From Roridomyces roridus (taxonomy: Eukaryota > Basidiomycota > Agaricomycetes > Agaricales > Mycenaceae), in the NCBI GenBank assembly GCA_029378245.1, contig JARKIF010000025.1, positions 124,001-188,000 on the forward strand: DNA of 64,000 nt. The letters run 5' to 3'. Under the pieces are notes generated by a model, which was not told the origin of the DNA, did not search any database, and saw only the letters and a program-made list of their open reading frames with translations. Made by a program: the position numbers and the translations under genes. Of this stretch, positions 52,863-64,000 are shown piece after piece (positions within the stretch are counted from its first letter, which is position 1; the number at the start of each line of letters is the position of its first letter).

Positions 52863-54216
52863 ATGTCCTCTTCCCCTGCCCCAGACCTCACCGACGCAGA
52901 GGAGGCCGCTCAGTTCGACCAAGAGTGGCAAGCTCGCATCCAGGACGGCAGCGATGACCAGCCCGAGGACCACCATGGCCAGAACAGCGACGACAACCGC
53001 GGCACCATCAAAACTCACGACGAGATGAACGCGGCCAACAATTATGCGTTGCTTGGCGCGCTCGGCGAGGAGCTCTACCCGTACTCCGTCGAGGAAGGAC
53101 GCGACCTCAAGCGCCACAAGAATCTTACCTCCGAGTCTGACGCGGACGCAGACGCGTTTCTCAAGGTAGTCTCATGGCTGGCGCGTGTCATCGACGCGTA
53201 CTAACATTCTGGGCCCACAGATCAGCCACCCTGGTCGCCACGCGTTCCACACTCAGGTTGTGGTTCTCCAGTGCCGCGACATTCTCCAGCGGCTCCCAGC
53301 CGACGCGAACTGCAACTACAAGATGCCCGATACACTGAAGGTGAGCTTTCTCGGCGCGTTCTCTAACTGGCTTGACGCAGCATAACAGAAACTGGCCGTT
53401 GATTACGGCCACATATGCATGCTCGCACACAACGCAAAGTACTACCGGAACCCGAAGGATGCGCCCGCTGGCTATCTCGTGGCCAATATCATTGTATGTG
53501 GTACTCTTTCGCCAACTCACCGGAGGTCTTACCAGAGCAGGCGACTATGCGGACTATGGGCGTCAAGGACATGCCCCCGGCCATGGAGACTGGACGTGTC
53601 GCTATCCTCGCCAAGGTGATCGGGAAGGCACTCACCGACAAACGCTTCGAGATCAAATCTCAGGTGCGCCGTGTGCAGTGCAGAGATATGTTTCCTGCTC
53701 AAACCGTCCGTCAGGTTGTCAAGAGCCTCGAGAGCAAGAGCAAGGAGAACAAGAGTGATATTGCAGCTCTGACCTGTGCCTGCATCGGCTCGACCACCAA
53801 TGTGAAGCCCACTGCGGCTCTGTATCAACGCATTGCTATAATTGTGCGTCGTTGGCCCGAAAACTCATTATACTTATTATTGACATGGTTTCTGCAGCGC
53901 TCTGTGGCGGCGAAGAATATGGCTGCTGCCAAGGCCGCGGAGAATTCGAAGGCTGAGGATAAGTTTTGGGTCCTCGTGGATCAAAAGCTTGAGGCGTGGC
54001 GCAACACTTTGACGGCTCCTGGAGCACTCCAAGGGTGCGTACTTAGTAGCAATTCTCCGGGTGACGCTGCTTGACCCAACGGTGCTCAGGATGTATGCCA
54101 AGACGTACGACGCCGATGTGGCAAAACATGGGAAGCCCGACTCGACTGTTCCTGTCACGCCCATGAAGGATGTCGCCGATTGGCTTGTAACCCTTTGTGG
54201 GGCCATGGAGAAGTAG
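52863..54216 (+). CDS. Gene C of the 8.86-kb element, unknown function
   Basis: Seven exons: 52863-53165, 53221-53340, 53389-53493, 53541-53663, 53715-53843, 53898-54034 and 54090-54216. The introns are 47-55 nt with good donors, and a CTAAC branch site is visible in the first and second. They total exactly 348 codons (347 aa). The acidic N terminus has GALGEELYPYSVEEGRDLKR; the middle is helical (KLAVDYGHICMLAHNAKYY, GRVAILAKVIGKALTDKRFEIKS). No cysteine cluster, membrane segment or known catalytic motif is seen. Intact exons and its shared promoter with gene B suggest a partner in the same process, perhaps transposition. Confidence 0.75.
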
Positions 54217-55886
54217 ATATTGTATTCATCTTGACTCCGTTTCATTCGTTCTGTCTTCTCGAGACTTTGAATACATTTTATGTGCATGTGATGCGACGCG
54301 TTTTGAGCACGTGAGATCAACAAACTTGTCTTTGACCACCACCCTCGCTCTCTCTCCTCCTGCATGCCGGCTCCCAATCCTCTTTCCGACCTCTGTCAAC
54401 CCTCACCATCTCCGCCATCCTTCTCGTGATACATTCCTCGGCCCAATCGACCCAGCACAACGACTCCCGTGCCCTTCCTGACCGTCTTTTCAGTGTTCCG
54501 TTCTTCCGTCCTCAACCATCAGCAATCCTCCGCATGCCTACTGGCAGGACACGCCGCAGCACGGCAGGTTAGTCTTCATTCCAATCTCTACCCCTCCTTG
54601 CCGTAGTACATCCCCTTGCGACGACGCTTCTGTCCAACTCCCACCACAGAGCAGGACGGAGCGGCGGTCGTCCCATGCCCCTCTCCCATCTCCCGTTTCG
54701 TTCATGCAGCTTGCTAACTGCCGCTATGTCTTAGAATCTGGGACCTGGGTCTTTGGTGATGAGCCGACGCAGAAGGTGCGTACAGTCAAAAGCTGCTGCC
54801 GCCTGGACTCATCTCACGACAGGCACGACCGAGCTGTTGCTCTCAACAATCCTCTATGGGCTCTGGTCGACACGTACCGCTGGCGTCGCCCACCGAGCTG
54901 CCTCCTTGGCAGGTGCGCAGCCCACTCATGCCTGACCCGTTCCAGCTGATCGAGATGACAGTCTCCCTTTACCGGCACACGCACTTCCTCATCGTCCGCT
55001 TGCGAGGCTCAAGGACGACGATGACGGCCTGCATCGCTGGCCACGTCACCAAGACGATGTACGTATATCGCTACTTGTTGGACCCGAGTTGACAAAGCAC
55101 GCAGGCATCAAATCTGTCCCTCTCTCTTCCCTCCCGTTCAATGCGCTCGACCAGTTTCAAGGTACAGCCGTCTCCGCTCTTTCTGCGTCGCTTAAACTTA
55201 CGTCCATTGCAGGCTGCCACCCAAACCGCTGCCCACCATCGCAGGACCTCCAAGCTTGCCGTTAGTTTTGCAAGGTGTGTAACTCACTCCTTTCGGCAAC
55301 ATTTTAGGCTGATATCCGCCCTCCCAGCCGTGCCGCACCGCCGACGCCGCCGCCAGGATATTGAGTGTGGTCTCAGCTCTCCCCGTGACCTCAAGCTACA
55401 TGCCGCACGATGGGACGACTAGAAGGGTGGAGGAACCGGCGCGCGGGAGCTGCTCGTGTCCTGGTGCGCTCGTCGAGAGCAGCGCGCCCGGTGCGACCTG
55501 CTGGGTAGATTATTGTATGATTTGTATTAATTATTCAATTTAATTTTTTTTCTGCAAATATTCATGCATGCTGAGCCGCGTCCCCTGGCTGTCTGCTCCC
55601 TGACCTGCTGAGCTTGCTCTGAATGTACGGACGACGTTGGGAGAATCTTCAATTGACAAAACCGAGGGGTGCCATGATGACCCCGAAGGTCCGATCAGGA
55701 GACGATACAGATGTCGAGGAGAGATCCCTGGCCATCTCTGGCAGAGTGGGGTCTCAAAAGAGGCTCAAACAATTGTAGATACGGACATCAGTGGGAGCTC
55801 AGCTGATGTTTTATTGATCTCCCGCGGGTGATCTCTGGGTATCATCCTAAGGGACATCTTTCAAACCTCCCGGCAATTTGGTGGTG
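54217..55886. other. Right interior of the 8.86-kb element, no gene recognised
   Basis: About 1.7 kb with short frames only. GGTGCGTAC, AGGTGCGCAG and CAAGGTACAG strings resemble splice donors in a row, but no protein can be joined across them. Confidence 0.35.
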
Positions 55887-55946
55887 TACGATAGGGCCGA
55901 ATAGGGCCCTATCACATAGGGCCCTATTTCTCTCGGGCCGTCACTG
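55887..55946. repeat. Right TIR and TAGGGCCCTA repeats of the 8.86-kb element
   Basis: Two TAGGGCCCTAT copies, then CGGGCCGTCACTG, then the GAGAGATG duplication. Confidence 0.85.
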
Positions 55947-56303
55947 GAGAGATGGCTGAAACGGCACTATGACCCGGCCGGCCGCAACCGGGTCCGGATC
56001 CATGAATGGCATCATTGATTAAGATCTGACAAGGCATCTGACAATAATCCCTGATTGGCTGAACCTTTAGGTTTAGCTACTCTGGGGAATATCGACTTTG
56101 CGAATCATGATTTGATTCATCTGTCCACATGAATCACCGTGATCCCTGAGTAACAAAGCCAGCAGATGATCTCGTTGAATAATTCAACCTCCATATGCAA
56201 TGTCCGGATACAAGGCTAAAGCTCGATGTTCTGCTTGCCAAAAACCATCCCACATTTTTACAGTTCAGGGCAAGCAACGGCACAGTTGGGCACCAGGCCT
56301 ATG

Positions 56304-59300
56304 GGGGGACTCCTTGATCCGGACCACCATGATCGTTGCCGCGCAGACTCGTTGTCGGCGTCGGTAGCGAGCATGAGTGGCCCAAAGTCAATGGAGAGCT
56401 CTTCCTCGCGGCGAGGAAGTAGCCAGGCCGACACCATGCGGGAGCCCCCACCCTGTGTCGTGCCAAAGCCATGTTGGCAACGAGCGCTCGCTACGCTCGT
56501 GGGCGATATATGCCCTGGCTTTCATGCCCAATTATATGATTATCTCTGTGCTCGGCACAATGGCCTTTGGCCCCTACTCTCCCACCTCCGCTACCTCTAC
56601 GACCCCGACCCAACGACGGACCCGGGGACCCGGATTGAAATGCCACGTCAACGACCCTTATCGATAACCATCGGTATCCACGCACGGACCATGTGTACCC
56701 ACGACTACCGCGGTCCGCCGCTCGTTACATGCCTGCATTCAGCCCGGTGAGCCCTCCAAACATTCATCTTCTCTGCGGATAAACCCTGTGGCCACCCATC
56801 CACACCTCCCACTTCCCTCCCCTTCCATTCTAACCGGATGCGGCTTGGCATCCTGATGGCCAGATCAAATCACGTGACTTGCGAGGCGGCTTAGTCCTGT
56901 AGACACGAGAGTTTATTTGTAATGTCTACTTTAAATTTATATATCTAGATTCTGTTCTTCCGAGTTTGGAGAGTGGTCCGACTATGGGTAGCATTGATTT
57001 CAAGATCCATTATGCAGGCACCCACATGATTCCAATAAAAATACATGGTTTGAAGGGGATTTGCTGCATTTAACTCTTCTTCCCCTGCCATATCTGTGAA
57101 AGAACCAAGCAATTGTGCAGCATTGTCAACACTGACAAGAGCCGCACCCGGACGGCGGTCCGAAATCGCACCCACCAAATATGCAGACACAACCAAACGA
57201 AACCGATTTTTGTACCGAGGGCCCTCCTGGTGCACGGGAGGGTTTTGGGGACGTGGTACAGCCCTCACACGAGTGCTTGCGGCTTGTGAGTCCGGAGCAG
57301 TGCTCCCACAGCAAGAGTTGGGGTGATACGGGGCCTAGCCCTGACTTACCTTTGCGCGACCCTGCCTGTGGTAGTTCGGTGGCTCTGGCTACCGCAGAGA
57401 CAAGTGAAGAGCTCACACCACGAACCCTGGCGAATGTGGTAACATCAAGTCACTCTCCATGGCTGTCTCCAGTTAGGGAGAGTGATGGTCATAATGCCGC
57501 AAACGCAAGTGGTTCATCATCTTCTTCTGTGTCGAGTGTTGAAAGTGGAGTGGCGGTCGATGCCCGACCCAGAGGGAAGAAGCGTGCAATCAGTGAGGTC
57601 TCAGACTCTGAAGATCCTCCAAATCGAAATTCAAATAGGCCCACTGGGCAGATACAAGATTCACAAGACGACATTATGGTCTACGACTGGGAGTCGATTA
57701 ATGCAGAAATTCGGCGGAAGAATAAACCCCCGCGTAAAGTAAAAACTGACAAGTTTGTTCGCTCGGCATTAAAATTGGGAAGCCTGAACTTAGCAGGGCG
57801 AGAAGCGTCCAGATCTATGGATGACAGTCGGCATAAATTCCGAGATGTCAAGAGCACAATTGATGAGCATAAATTGGCGGTCCTAGGGATTCAAGAGTCG
57901 CATATGGACCATGAGGCTGCGGAGAAATTTCAGGAAGTCTTCTATCGATGGTTTAAAATTATAAACTCTGGGGACCCCGAGAAGCCCAATGCTGTGGCAG
58001 GGGTTGCCTTCATACTCAACAAAGCCCTGGTTGATACTGAAAATGTGGTGAAATATGAGCTGATACCTGGCCGTGCACTTCTTATAGTTGTACCTATAAA
58101 GGGAGCAGACCCTAAGGTTATATTGAATGTGTATGCACCCAATACCCAAAAAGAACGAACAATGTTGTGGATTCAACTATGGGAAATCTGGGCAAAGAAT
58201 AAAGACATCCCACTACCCGATGACTCACTGGGTGACTGTAATTTTGTGGAAGAAGGGCGAGACCGTAACTCCGGAATTGATGACCCTGTACCTAACGCGT
58301 GGAAGCGACTTAAAGATCTCCTCCGCCTAGAGGATGGATGGAGATCCACTTTCCCAGATAAAAGAGACTATACCTGTATCCAGAAGCGGACTGATGCCCA
58401 AACTGGGGAACTTCATCTCTCGTATTCACGTCTTGACAGACTGTGTATTGCTAGCGGCACGGGACACCATTATAGAAATTGGGGTATCCACAGACATGCA
58501 GTCAAATCCGACCATCTACTAGTCACTGTCGAATATTGCCCCAGGCGCGAAAATCTACAAGGAAAAGGCCGATGGGCACTTCCACTCTACCTGCTAACCT
58601 TAAATAAATTTATGGACAAAGTAAATGAACTAGGCCTCGAAGCAGAAGAGAAACTGGAAAACTTAGAAAAGGAAAATCGAGTATCTAACCTGAACATTCA
58701 GACAATCAGTCATGATCTCAAAGGTATGATAACAGAGCGTGGACAACATTGCACACGTTTCGTTGAAGGTGACCTAGACCGTCAGATACACACATGGAAG
58801 GTGCAACTGCACTTGATTATTCACGATGAAACAATCCCACTGGAAGAGAGAAACATGTCTGCCTACTTACTGGACAGTAAGATCCAGAGTGCAGTTGATG
58901 AGCGTGCAGCTAAGAAGAGGGAGCTCCGTGAAGCTCGATTCCAAATTGAGGGTGAATCTCTCCAAACGAAGAACTGGACAAAGTCTTCACATGGCTACAA
59001 GCCGAAAGAATCAATATTCGAGTTTCGAAAGAACAATCAGGCAGAGCCACGTGCACAGTATGAGACAAGCTCCAAGTCAATGGCAGAACTGGCCCGAAAC
59101 TACCATGAAACATTACAAGAAAAGGACAAACCAGATGCATATGATCAAGTCTTTGCAACAAATGTAACATTAAACTCGTGTGATGTGCACCTGTCAGAAG
59201 ATGAGTTTAAAAAGATGGATACCGAGTTCACTGAGGACAGTGTCCGTGAAGCTCTGAGACTTTCCAATAATGGAAAGGCAGCTGGGATGGATGGCATCCC

Positions 59301-62300
59301 CTATGAATTCTACAAGATGTTAGACCTGAAATACCGTCGGAGCACCGACAATGGCAAAAAGGTTTTCAATGTGATTGGCTTCCTACAGAAGCTCTATAGT
59401 GATATAGAAACCTTTGGACTCAACGAAGGATCATCTTTCCACCTTGGATGGATGTGCCCAATATACAAAAAAGGCGACAAAGCATTTGTTTCAAACTACC
59501 GCCCCATAACCTGCCTGAATACAGACTACAAATTAATGACCAAAATCTACTCCTTACGGCTGATGACTGTGGCAGGTTCCCTTGTACATCCTGACCAAGC
59601 TGGCTTCATGAAGGGCCGAAGAATTGAGGACCAGGTGAAATTAGCCAAATTCCTTCTTGACTATGCGGATGCCACTGATGAGCAAGGGATTCTAGTCTCA
59701 CTGGACCAAGAAAAAGCATATGACAAAATTGACCACAACTATCTTCGAACTGTTCTAATACACATGCGCCTGCCGGACCGCTTTACAAATACAGTCATGA
59801 ACCTATACTCTGGAGCAAAAACTACAGTAATGATCAACGGCGAACTGAGTACCCCCTACACTGTTACAAGAGGAGTGAGACAAGGAGACCCACTGTCTTG
59901 CCTACTGTTCAACTTAGCAATTGAGCCACTTGCATGCCTTATAAGGGCGTCAAGTCTCCAGGGAATCCAAATCCCCGGTATAGACCGGAGACTTCTAATG
60001 TCACTGTTTGCAGACGACACAACAATATACCTATTACATTCAGACTCCTGGAGTGAGCTGTGGAGTATACTCAATCTTTGGAAAATGGCCTCAGGTGCAA
60101 AATTCAATGAAGCAAAAACAGTGGTAGTCCCCTTTGGAAGCACTGAGTACCGGGCCAAGGTAATCCTTCAACGCAAGCTAAATGAAGACCCAGACTCTGG
60201 GTTCATTGATGAAAAAATTCTAATTCTTGGTGATGGCCAGAGTTTCAGAATGCTAGGAGCGTTCCTGGGAAATAAAATTAGCTACATGACCCCGTGGCCG
60301 TCAATACTGGAGAAAATAGATGGGGATGTGGCAAGATGGATGCATACAAGCCCCGGGCTAGAAGGGAAGCGTCATGTCACCAACATGCATTTTGGTGGGC
60401 GCACACAATATCTGACAAGAAGCCAAAGTATGCCAGATGAAATTGAAGACACACTCCAGCGCAAGCTGCATGCTTTTATTTGGGAAGGAGAAAAAGCTCG
60501 AGTGGGACATGATACCATGCGCCTGCCAATTGCAGATGGTGGACGTGATATCTTGGATATTAAAACCCGAAATGAAGCAATTGACCTATGGAATCTTAAA
60601 GTCTACATGACACAAGGAGAAGATAGACCAATGTGGTGCTTCCTTGTTGACCAGCTTATAATCAGAGTCTTGGAAGATAGCTACATTCATAAGCCAGAAG
60701 GAATGGCGGTCAACATTTTTCTCCAGGATATTCGCCTCCCAATTTCTAAACAGACAAAACTACCACATGAGATAAAAAGAATGATCAAATCTGCAAGAAA
60801 GCACGGATTCATTTACAATGGCCTTGCAATCGAAGAAGAGGTCCAGTTGAAAATGCCCATCTGGGACCACGTTGGTGCTGACCCAGCGCTCCATAAGAAG
60901 GCCTTAAGGAGAGAATCTGCACCATGTTTGAGGGAAAACCATGGAGTCAAACTAGTTGAAGATGCACTTCTAATTGCAAATAGGGAGAATTCAAACACTA
61001 GACACCTTACCAATAATGATGGTTCAGGGAGAAAAAACTGTGCATGTAGTGACTGTAAACATGATCGACATGAACTAAGGTGCCTTGAGCCAGGGGCATG
61101 TATAAAAACTGCAAAAATGCTGGTGTTTAGTCTAACTCCTAAATGGAGTCCTGTTTTTGACAAGCCAGGAGAAGAGGATGAAATAAAGCTGACAGATGAA
61201 ATCAAGGAGGCAAACCAAGCAGAAGTTTCAGTAAACAAAATTTTCACCTTTGACCCTGAATTTTACCTGAAAAATGTTGCCGGTGGGTGCCGTATCTTCA
61301 CAGATGAAAACCTTTCAAAGAGAATTGCGGCTAAGAGAAAGTTCTGCCCTGATGCCCAAGTATTGAAGAGAGAAATCCACATATATGCAAAGGTCCTGAA
61401 TGCAGGGGGCCACAATCCAAAAATTGAAGTTGGAATAAGATCAAGTGTCCTGGGACTCATGGCACAAGCACCCAATTCAAATGAGAGGTTCAATGTTACC
61501 TTTAGTGACTCTAGCATAGCCCTCAACTCTAATACAGCCTGGCTTGCGGGCCTGCTTATTGCCCTCCAACGGACTGAGCACAATTCTGAACTGCTAATCT
61601 GCACTCGTTCCAAAGTGCTTCCCGAAGTCCTAGTAAAGAATCGAATCAAGTATGAAAATCTTATGACCAATCCTGCCTTCCCTGTATTTCAAGCAGCTAT
61701 TGCTGCCTTGCGTGAACGTACACATAAGGTACAATTCAAACAGACCGAACAGAATTTGGCAACTACACTCCATGGTGAAGACTTTGAAGAAATTGAAATT
61801 GACACAGCATCTGCTATCATGTTCAATAATCCTGGCATGCAACTTCAGCATGGCTCGCAAACGGTATTCACAAAAATCCTGAAAATGAGGTACAGCAAAC
61901 CACACCGTAAGACAACCTTCATAAATATTGAGAGAGTAAGAGCCACTATAGACGAAATCTTTAAATACAGCCCCTCTGACGAGACAATCTGGAAGTCAGT
62001 GTGGGACAATAAATTCCCAATAAAAACCCGAGACTTTCTATGGAAGTGTATCCACAACACATTCAGAGTCGGAGAATTCTGGGACCACATCCCGGGTGCT
62101 GAAATTCGAGGAATATGCCCAACGTGCAAAACTCCTGAGACCCTTGAACACATTGCAGTAGAATGCCAAGCCCCAGAGACAGGCAAAGTATGGAGGCTCA
62201 CAAAGCAACTCTGGAACATGAAGTACAATGATTGGCCGCAAATGACCTGGGGGCTAATCCTGGGTAACAACTTGACAAGGTTCAAGACAAATGGAAAACC

Positions 62301-62786
62301 AATGCCCCAAAAAGACCGCCTCTTCAGCATTCTGGGATCAACTGCGTGGCATCTAATTTGGAACCTTAGAGTAGATCGGGTCATATGAAACCCACACAAG
62401 GTAGTAGGCGAGTCCGAAGTGCACAACCGCTGGCTGACAATGATAAATGGAGCATTGAAAAGAGATAGGATCCTTACAGACAAGAGGAAGTTCGGAAAAA
62501 TGAGTTTTGATAAACAGGTGGTCCTAAACACCTGGAGCGGAATTCTGCTGGAAGAAGATTCATTGCCGGATGACTGGATTAAAATTAGGGGGGTTTTAGT
62601 GGGTATTCTGCCCTTGAGAACAGGTGTAGGTTGAAACACACACGCAGGAGTCCCACACTGGTTGATACCGTGCATAAAGGCATTTCCTCCCGAGCGGCTT
62701 AATTCCCGGCTTATATACTGGTTTATTTTTTCCAGTTTCTGCAGACTTATATGCATTATCCAACGCTCCAAAAAAAAAAAAAAAAA
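56304..62786 (+). mobile_element. Full-length non-LTR retrotransposon (LINE, Tad/I-like)
   Basis: Bounded by a perfect 15-bp duplication GGCACCAGGCCTATG (56289-56303 and 62787-62801) and ending in 17 A residues (62770-62786). About 880 bp of 5' leader precede one long ORF (57181-62634 with one stop). No separate gag-like ORF1 is evident in the leader; a short open frame there (to 56750) has no recognisable motif. The perfect duplication and pure poly(A) indicate a recent insertion. Confidence 0.95.
57181..62634 (+). pseudogene. LINE polyprotein: APE endonuclease, reverse transcriptase, zinc-binding C terminus; one stop codon
   Basis: ATG at 57181. Residues 1-190 are low complexity. The endonuclease spans about 195-455 with SLNLAG, QESH, GDCN (usually GDFN) and the terminal SDHLLV. 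RT spans about 690-1000: PIYKKGDKAFVSNYRPI, DQAGFMKGR, LDQEKAYDKIDH, GVRQGDPLSCLLFN and the catalytic FADD near residue 943. A zinc-binding motif CPTCKTPETLEHIAVEC lies near residue 1645. The frame meets a TGA at 62386-62388 and stays open for 82 more codons (NPHKVVGE... to LRTGVG), so one CGA-to-TGA transition probably truncates the protein by about 5%. All catalytic domains precede the stop. Confidence 0.9.
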
Positions 62787-63077
62787 GGCACCAGGCCTAT
62801 GACATTTGACGTGGGAGAAGGTTGATATTCGTCTTCCGGATCTCTGACTCCAATCGGCTGTGTCGGTGTTGTTGTCTTTAACCTTCTTTTTGCCTTCTTT
62901 GACTCGGAAATGCTGGCTTTGCCAGCAAAACCCCTTGCTTGTTGTGTATATTAGGGTGAGGAGAAAAGGACAGTGTTGAGTTTGTAGGTCAGTACAGTAC
63001 ATCAAGTTCAAATCAAGTTGGTAACCCGAACAAGGTGCATCATTCAATTGATATCTACCCAACTTTTGGCCCCTTCT

Positions 63078-63102
63078 TTGACCCCTTTGGGGTGTCATAC
63101 AA

Positions 63103-63133
<31 letters not shown>

Positions 63134-63161
63134 GGCCCCTGCACAAGGATGACACGCTTTT
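63078..63161 (+). ncRNA. U6 spliceosomal snRNA-like sequence
   Basis: A 5' stem-loop ACCCCTTTGGGGT is followed by the highly conserved U6 core: AATTGGAACGATACAGAGAA, then GATTAGCATGGCCCCTGC, then CAAGGATGACACGC. ACAGAGA (5' splice site pairing) and the AGCATGGCC region (U4/U2 pairing) are exact. After ACGC the sequence reads TTTTCC, a short pol III stop, so the usual 3' tail is missing or unusual. It may be a true gene with a short tail or a truncated pseudogene. Confidence 0.85.
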
Positions 63162-64000
63162 CCGGAGTGGTAGACCTACGGGTCTCAATATTTATGCATT
63201 TTTGAACAATAGAACCTTGTGCAGGGGCCAAGAAAAACACTTTCGTGTATTTTCACCTCCGAGGCCTCCAATAATCATTCTTGCCGCTTGAGTTTTCATT
63301 TCACATTGTACTCACATTGATTCCGAAGAGAACTATCAGAATTACTCCAAACATTGTGGTTCGAGAGCAATGAGTTCAACAAGTTGCATAACCTGGTCCA
63401 AGGAAATCATCTGTTCACCAGGGACATCACAAAAAGGATGATAAGGGACTGAGAGAGGACCTTGGCAAGCAAGATAATAACATGTTCTGAGTGATGATTA
63501 GCAGGTATGTATTAGCTCCGAACATCAATGCTTGAAGTTGAACTCAACAATCCCTCAATGACAAATGTTGCCCCAGCCCTCGATCCTCGTTGCGTGCTGG
63601 CTCCATGGATCTTGCGGCACCCTCCCCGGACTGTATTTCTGTCTGAATACTTTCTGAATAAACCTTGATCTCCAGTGTACTTCCCCTGATTAGTGGGCTT
63701 CCCTGCACTCAAGGATTTTTCTGAAAAATGAACCACGTAGTGCAGGCAGTGCTGACCACAGCCTGAAGTCCGCAATGTAAATCTACCTGTTTGGTAGACA
63801 TGCTGAAATTGCCTCCTAACTTGCCAGTGCTTTCCGGATGAACATCATTGCCCTCACATTCCAAGGTTCGACAATCTTGCATTCTGCTCCAGAGTCCAAA
63901 GAAGACAAATGGAGTTTAAATTCTGGTCGGTTGACACAACTAAAGGTTCAGCCAACCGCCTCAAAGAGGCCTAATCCATCTCATTGCATCGTTTTGTGAG
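63162..64000. other. Right end of window, no gene recognised
   Basis: No coding frame with known motifs. A 16-bp inverted copy of the U6 core (CCTTGTGCAGGGGCCA, 63215-63230) lies just downstream of the U6-like sequence. Confidence 0.35.

Larger units (their letters stand above)
47086..55946. mobile_element. Complete 8.86-kb TIR DNA transposon with 8-bp duplication and three-gene cassette
   Basis: Left end CAGTGATGGCCCG (47086-47098); right end CGGGCCGTCACTG (55934-55946), one mismatch in 13. The 8 bp on each side are identical: GAGAGATG at 47078-47085 and 55947-55954. Subterminal palindromes TAGGGCCCTA occur at both ends (47098-47185 and near 55904-55930). Inside are gene A (+, ends 48441), gene B (-, 52732-48445, large) and gene C (+, 52863-54216). 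A and B converge with three bases between stop codons. B and C diverge from a 130-bp shared promoter. An 8-bp duplication is typical of hAT and KDZ-like enzymes. Gene B is the only candidate transposase. Confidence 0.85.

Noticed and set aside
61845..63188. 447-aa open frame on the minus strand across the LINE end
   Set aside because: It spans the LINE 3' end, the poly(A), the target duplication and part of the U6-like sequence, so it cannot be a real gene.

Overview
This is nuclear DNA of a filamentous basidiomycete, most likely an Agaricomycete. The evidence is the many 45-55 nt spliceosomal introns, a KDZ-type transposase, tandem AIM9-like kinase genes, chromodomain Ty3/Gypsy and Copia retrotransposons, a poly(A) LINE, and a U6-like snRNA. 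Host genes are few: one Ser/Thr kinase and two AIM9-like kinase copies. Most of the rest is mobile DNA inserted in other mobile DNA.

Layout. (1) 1-1994: a tyrosine recombinase gene. (2) 2000-29221: a 27.2-kb Ty3/Gypsy element bounded by nearly identical LTRs and the 5-bp duplication CATCT. Its gag is split by a second element at 3490-22470. Its pol is frameshifted and has lost the RNase H/integrase junction. Antisense to its 3' end lies a spliced gene with a Zn2Cys6 cluster. (3) The 19-kb insert has terminal inverted repeats next to TTAA and mirror-image subterminal palindrome arrays. It carries an internally deleted KDZ transposase, a KOW-repeat (Spt5-like) gene, a GIY-YIG/T5orf172-like gene, two paralogous Cys-rich genes, a long degenerate acidic/basic gene, two tRNA-derived SINE-like copies, a tandem 176-bp repeat and a leader of serial mini-introns. 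An ATTGTTC motif recurs in front of most cargo genes. (4) 29222-41864: a 509-bp MITE, then two AIM9-like kinase genes. The second is split by a 968-bp TIR element and by a Copia retrotransposon (34367-40619). The Copia carries its own MITE inside pol and a 1.28-kb insertion in its 3' LTR. (5) 44704-45909: a protein kinase. (6) 47086-55946: a complete 8.86-kb TIR element with an 8-bp duplication (GAGAGATG) and a three-gene cassette whose large middle gene is the candidate transposase. (7) 56304-62786: a full-length LINE with a 15-bp duplication and a poly(A) tail, with one stop codon near the end of its ORF. (8) 63078-63161: a U6 snRNA-like sequence.

The most interesting objects are the cargo-bearing 19-kb KDZ element and the 8.86-kb element. 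The latter's terminal sequence (C/T)AGTGATGGCC is shared with the MITE sitting in the Copia pol gene. Exon boundaries were read by eye from GT/AG (one GC/AG) junctions and frame continuity. Family names rest on motifs I recognise, not on database searches.
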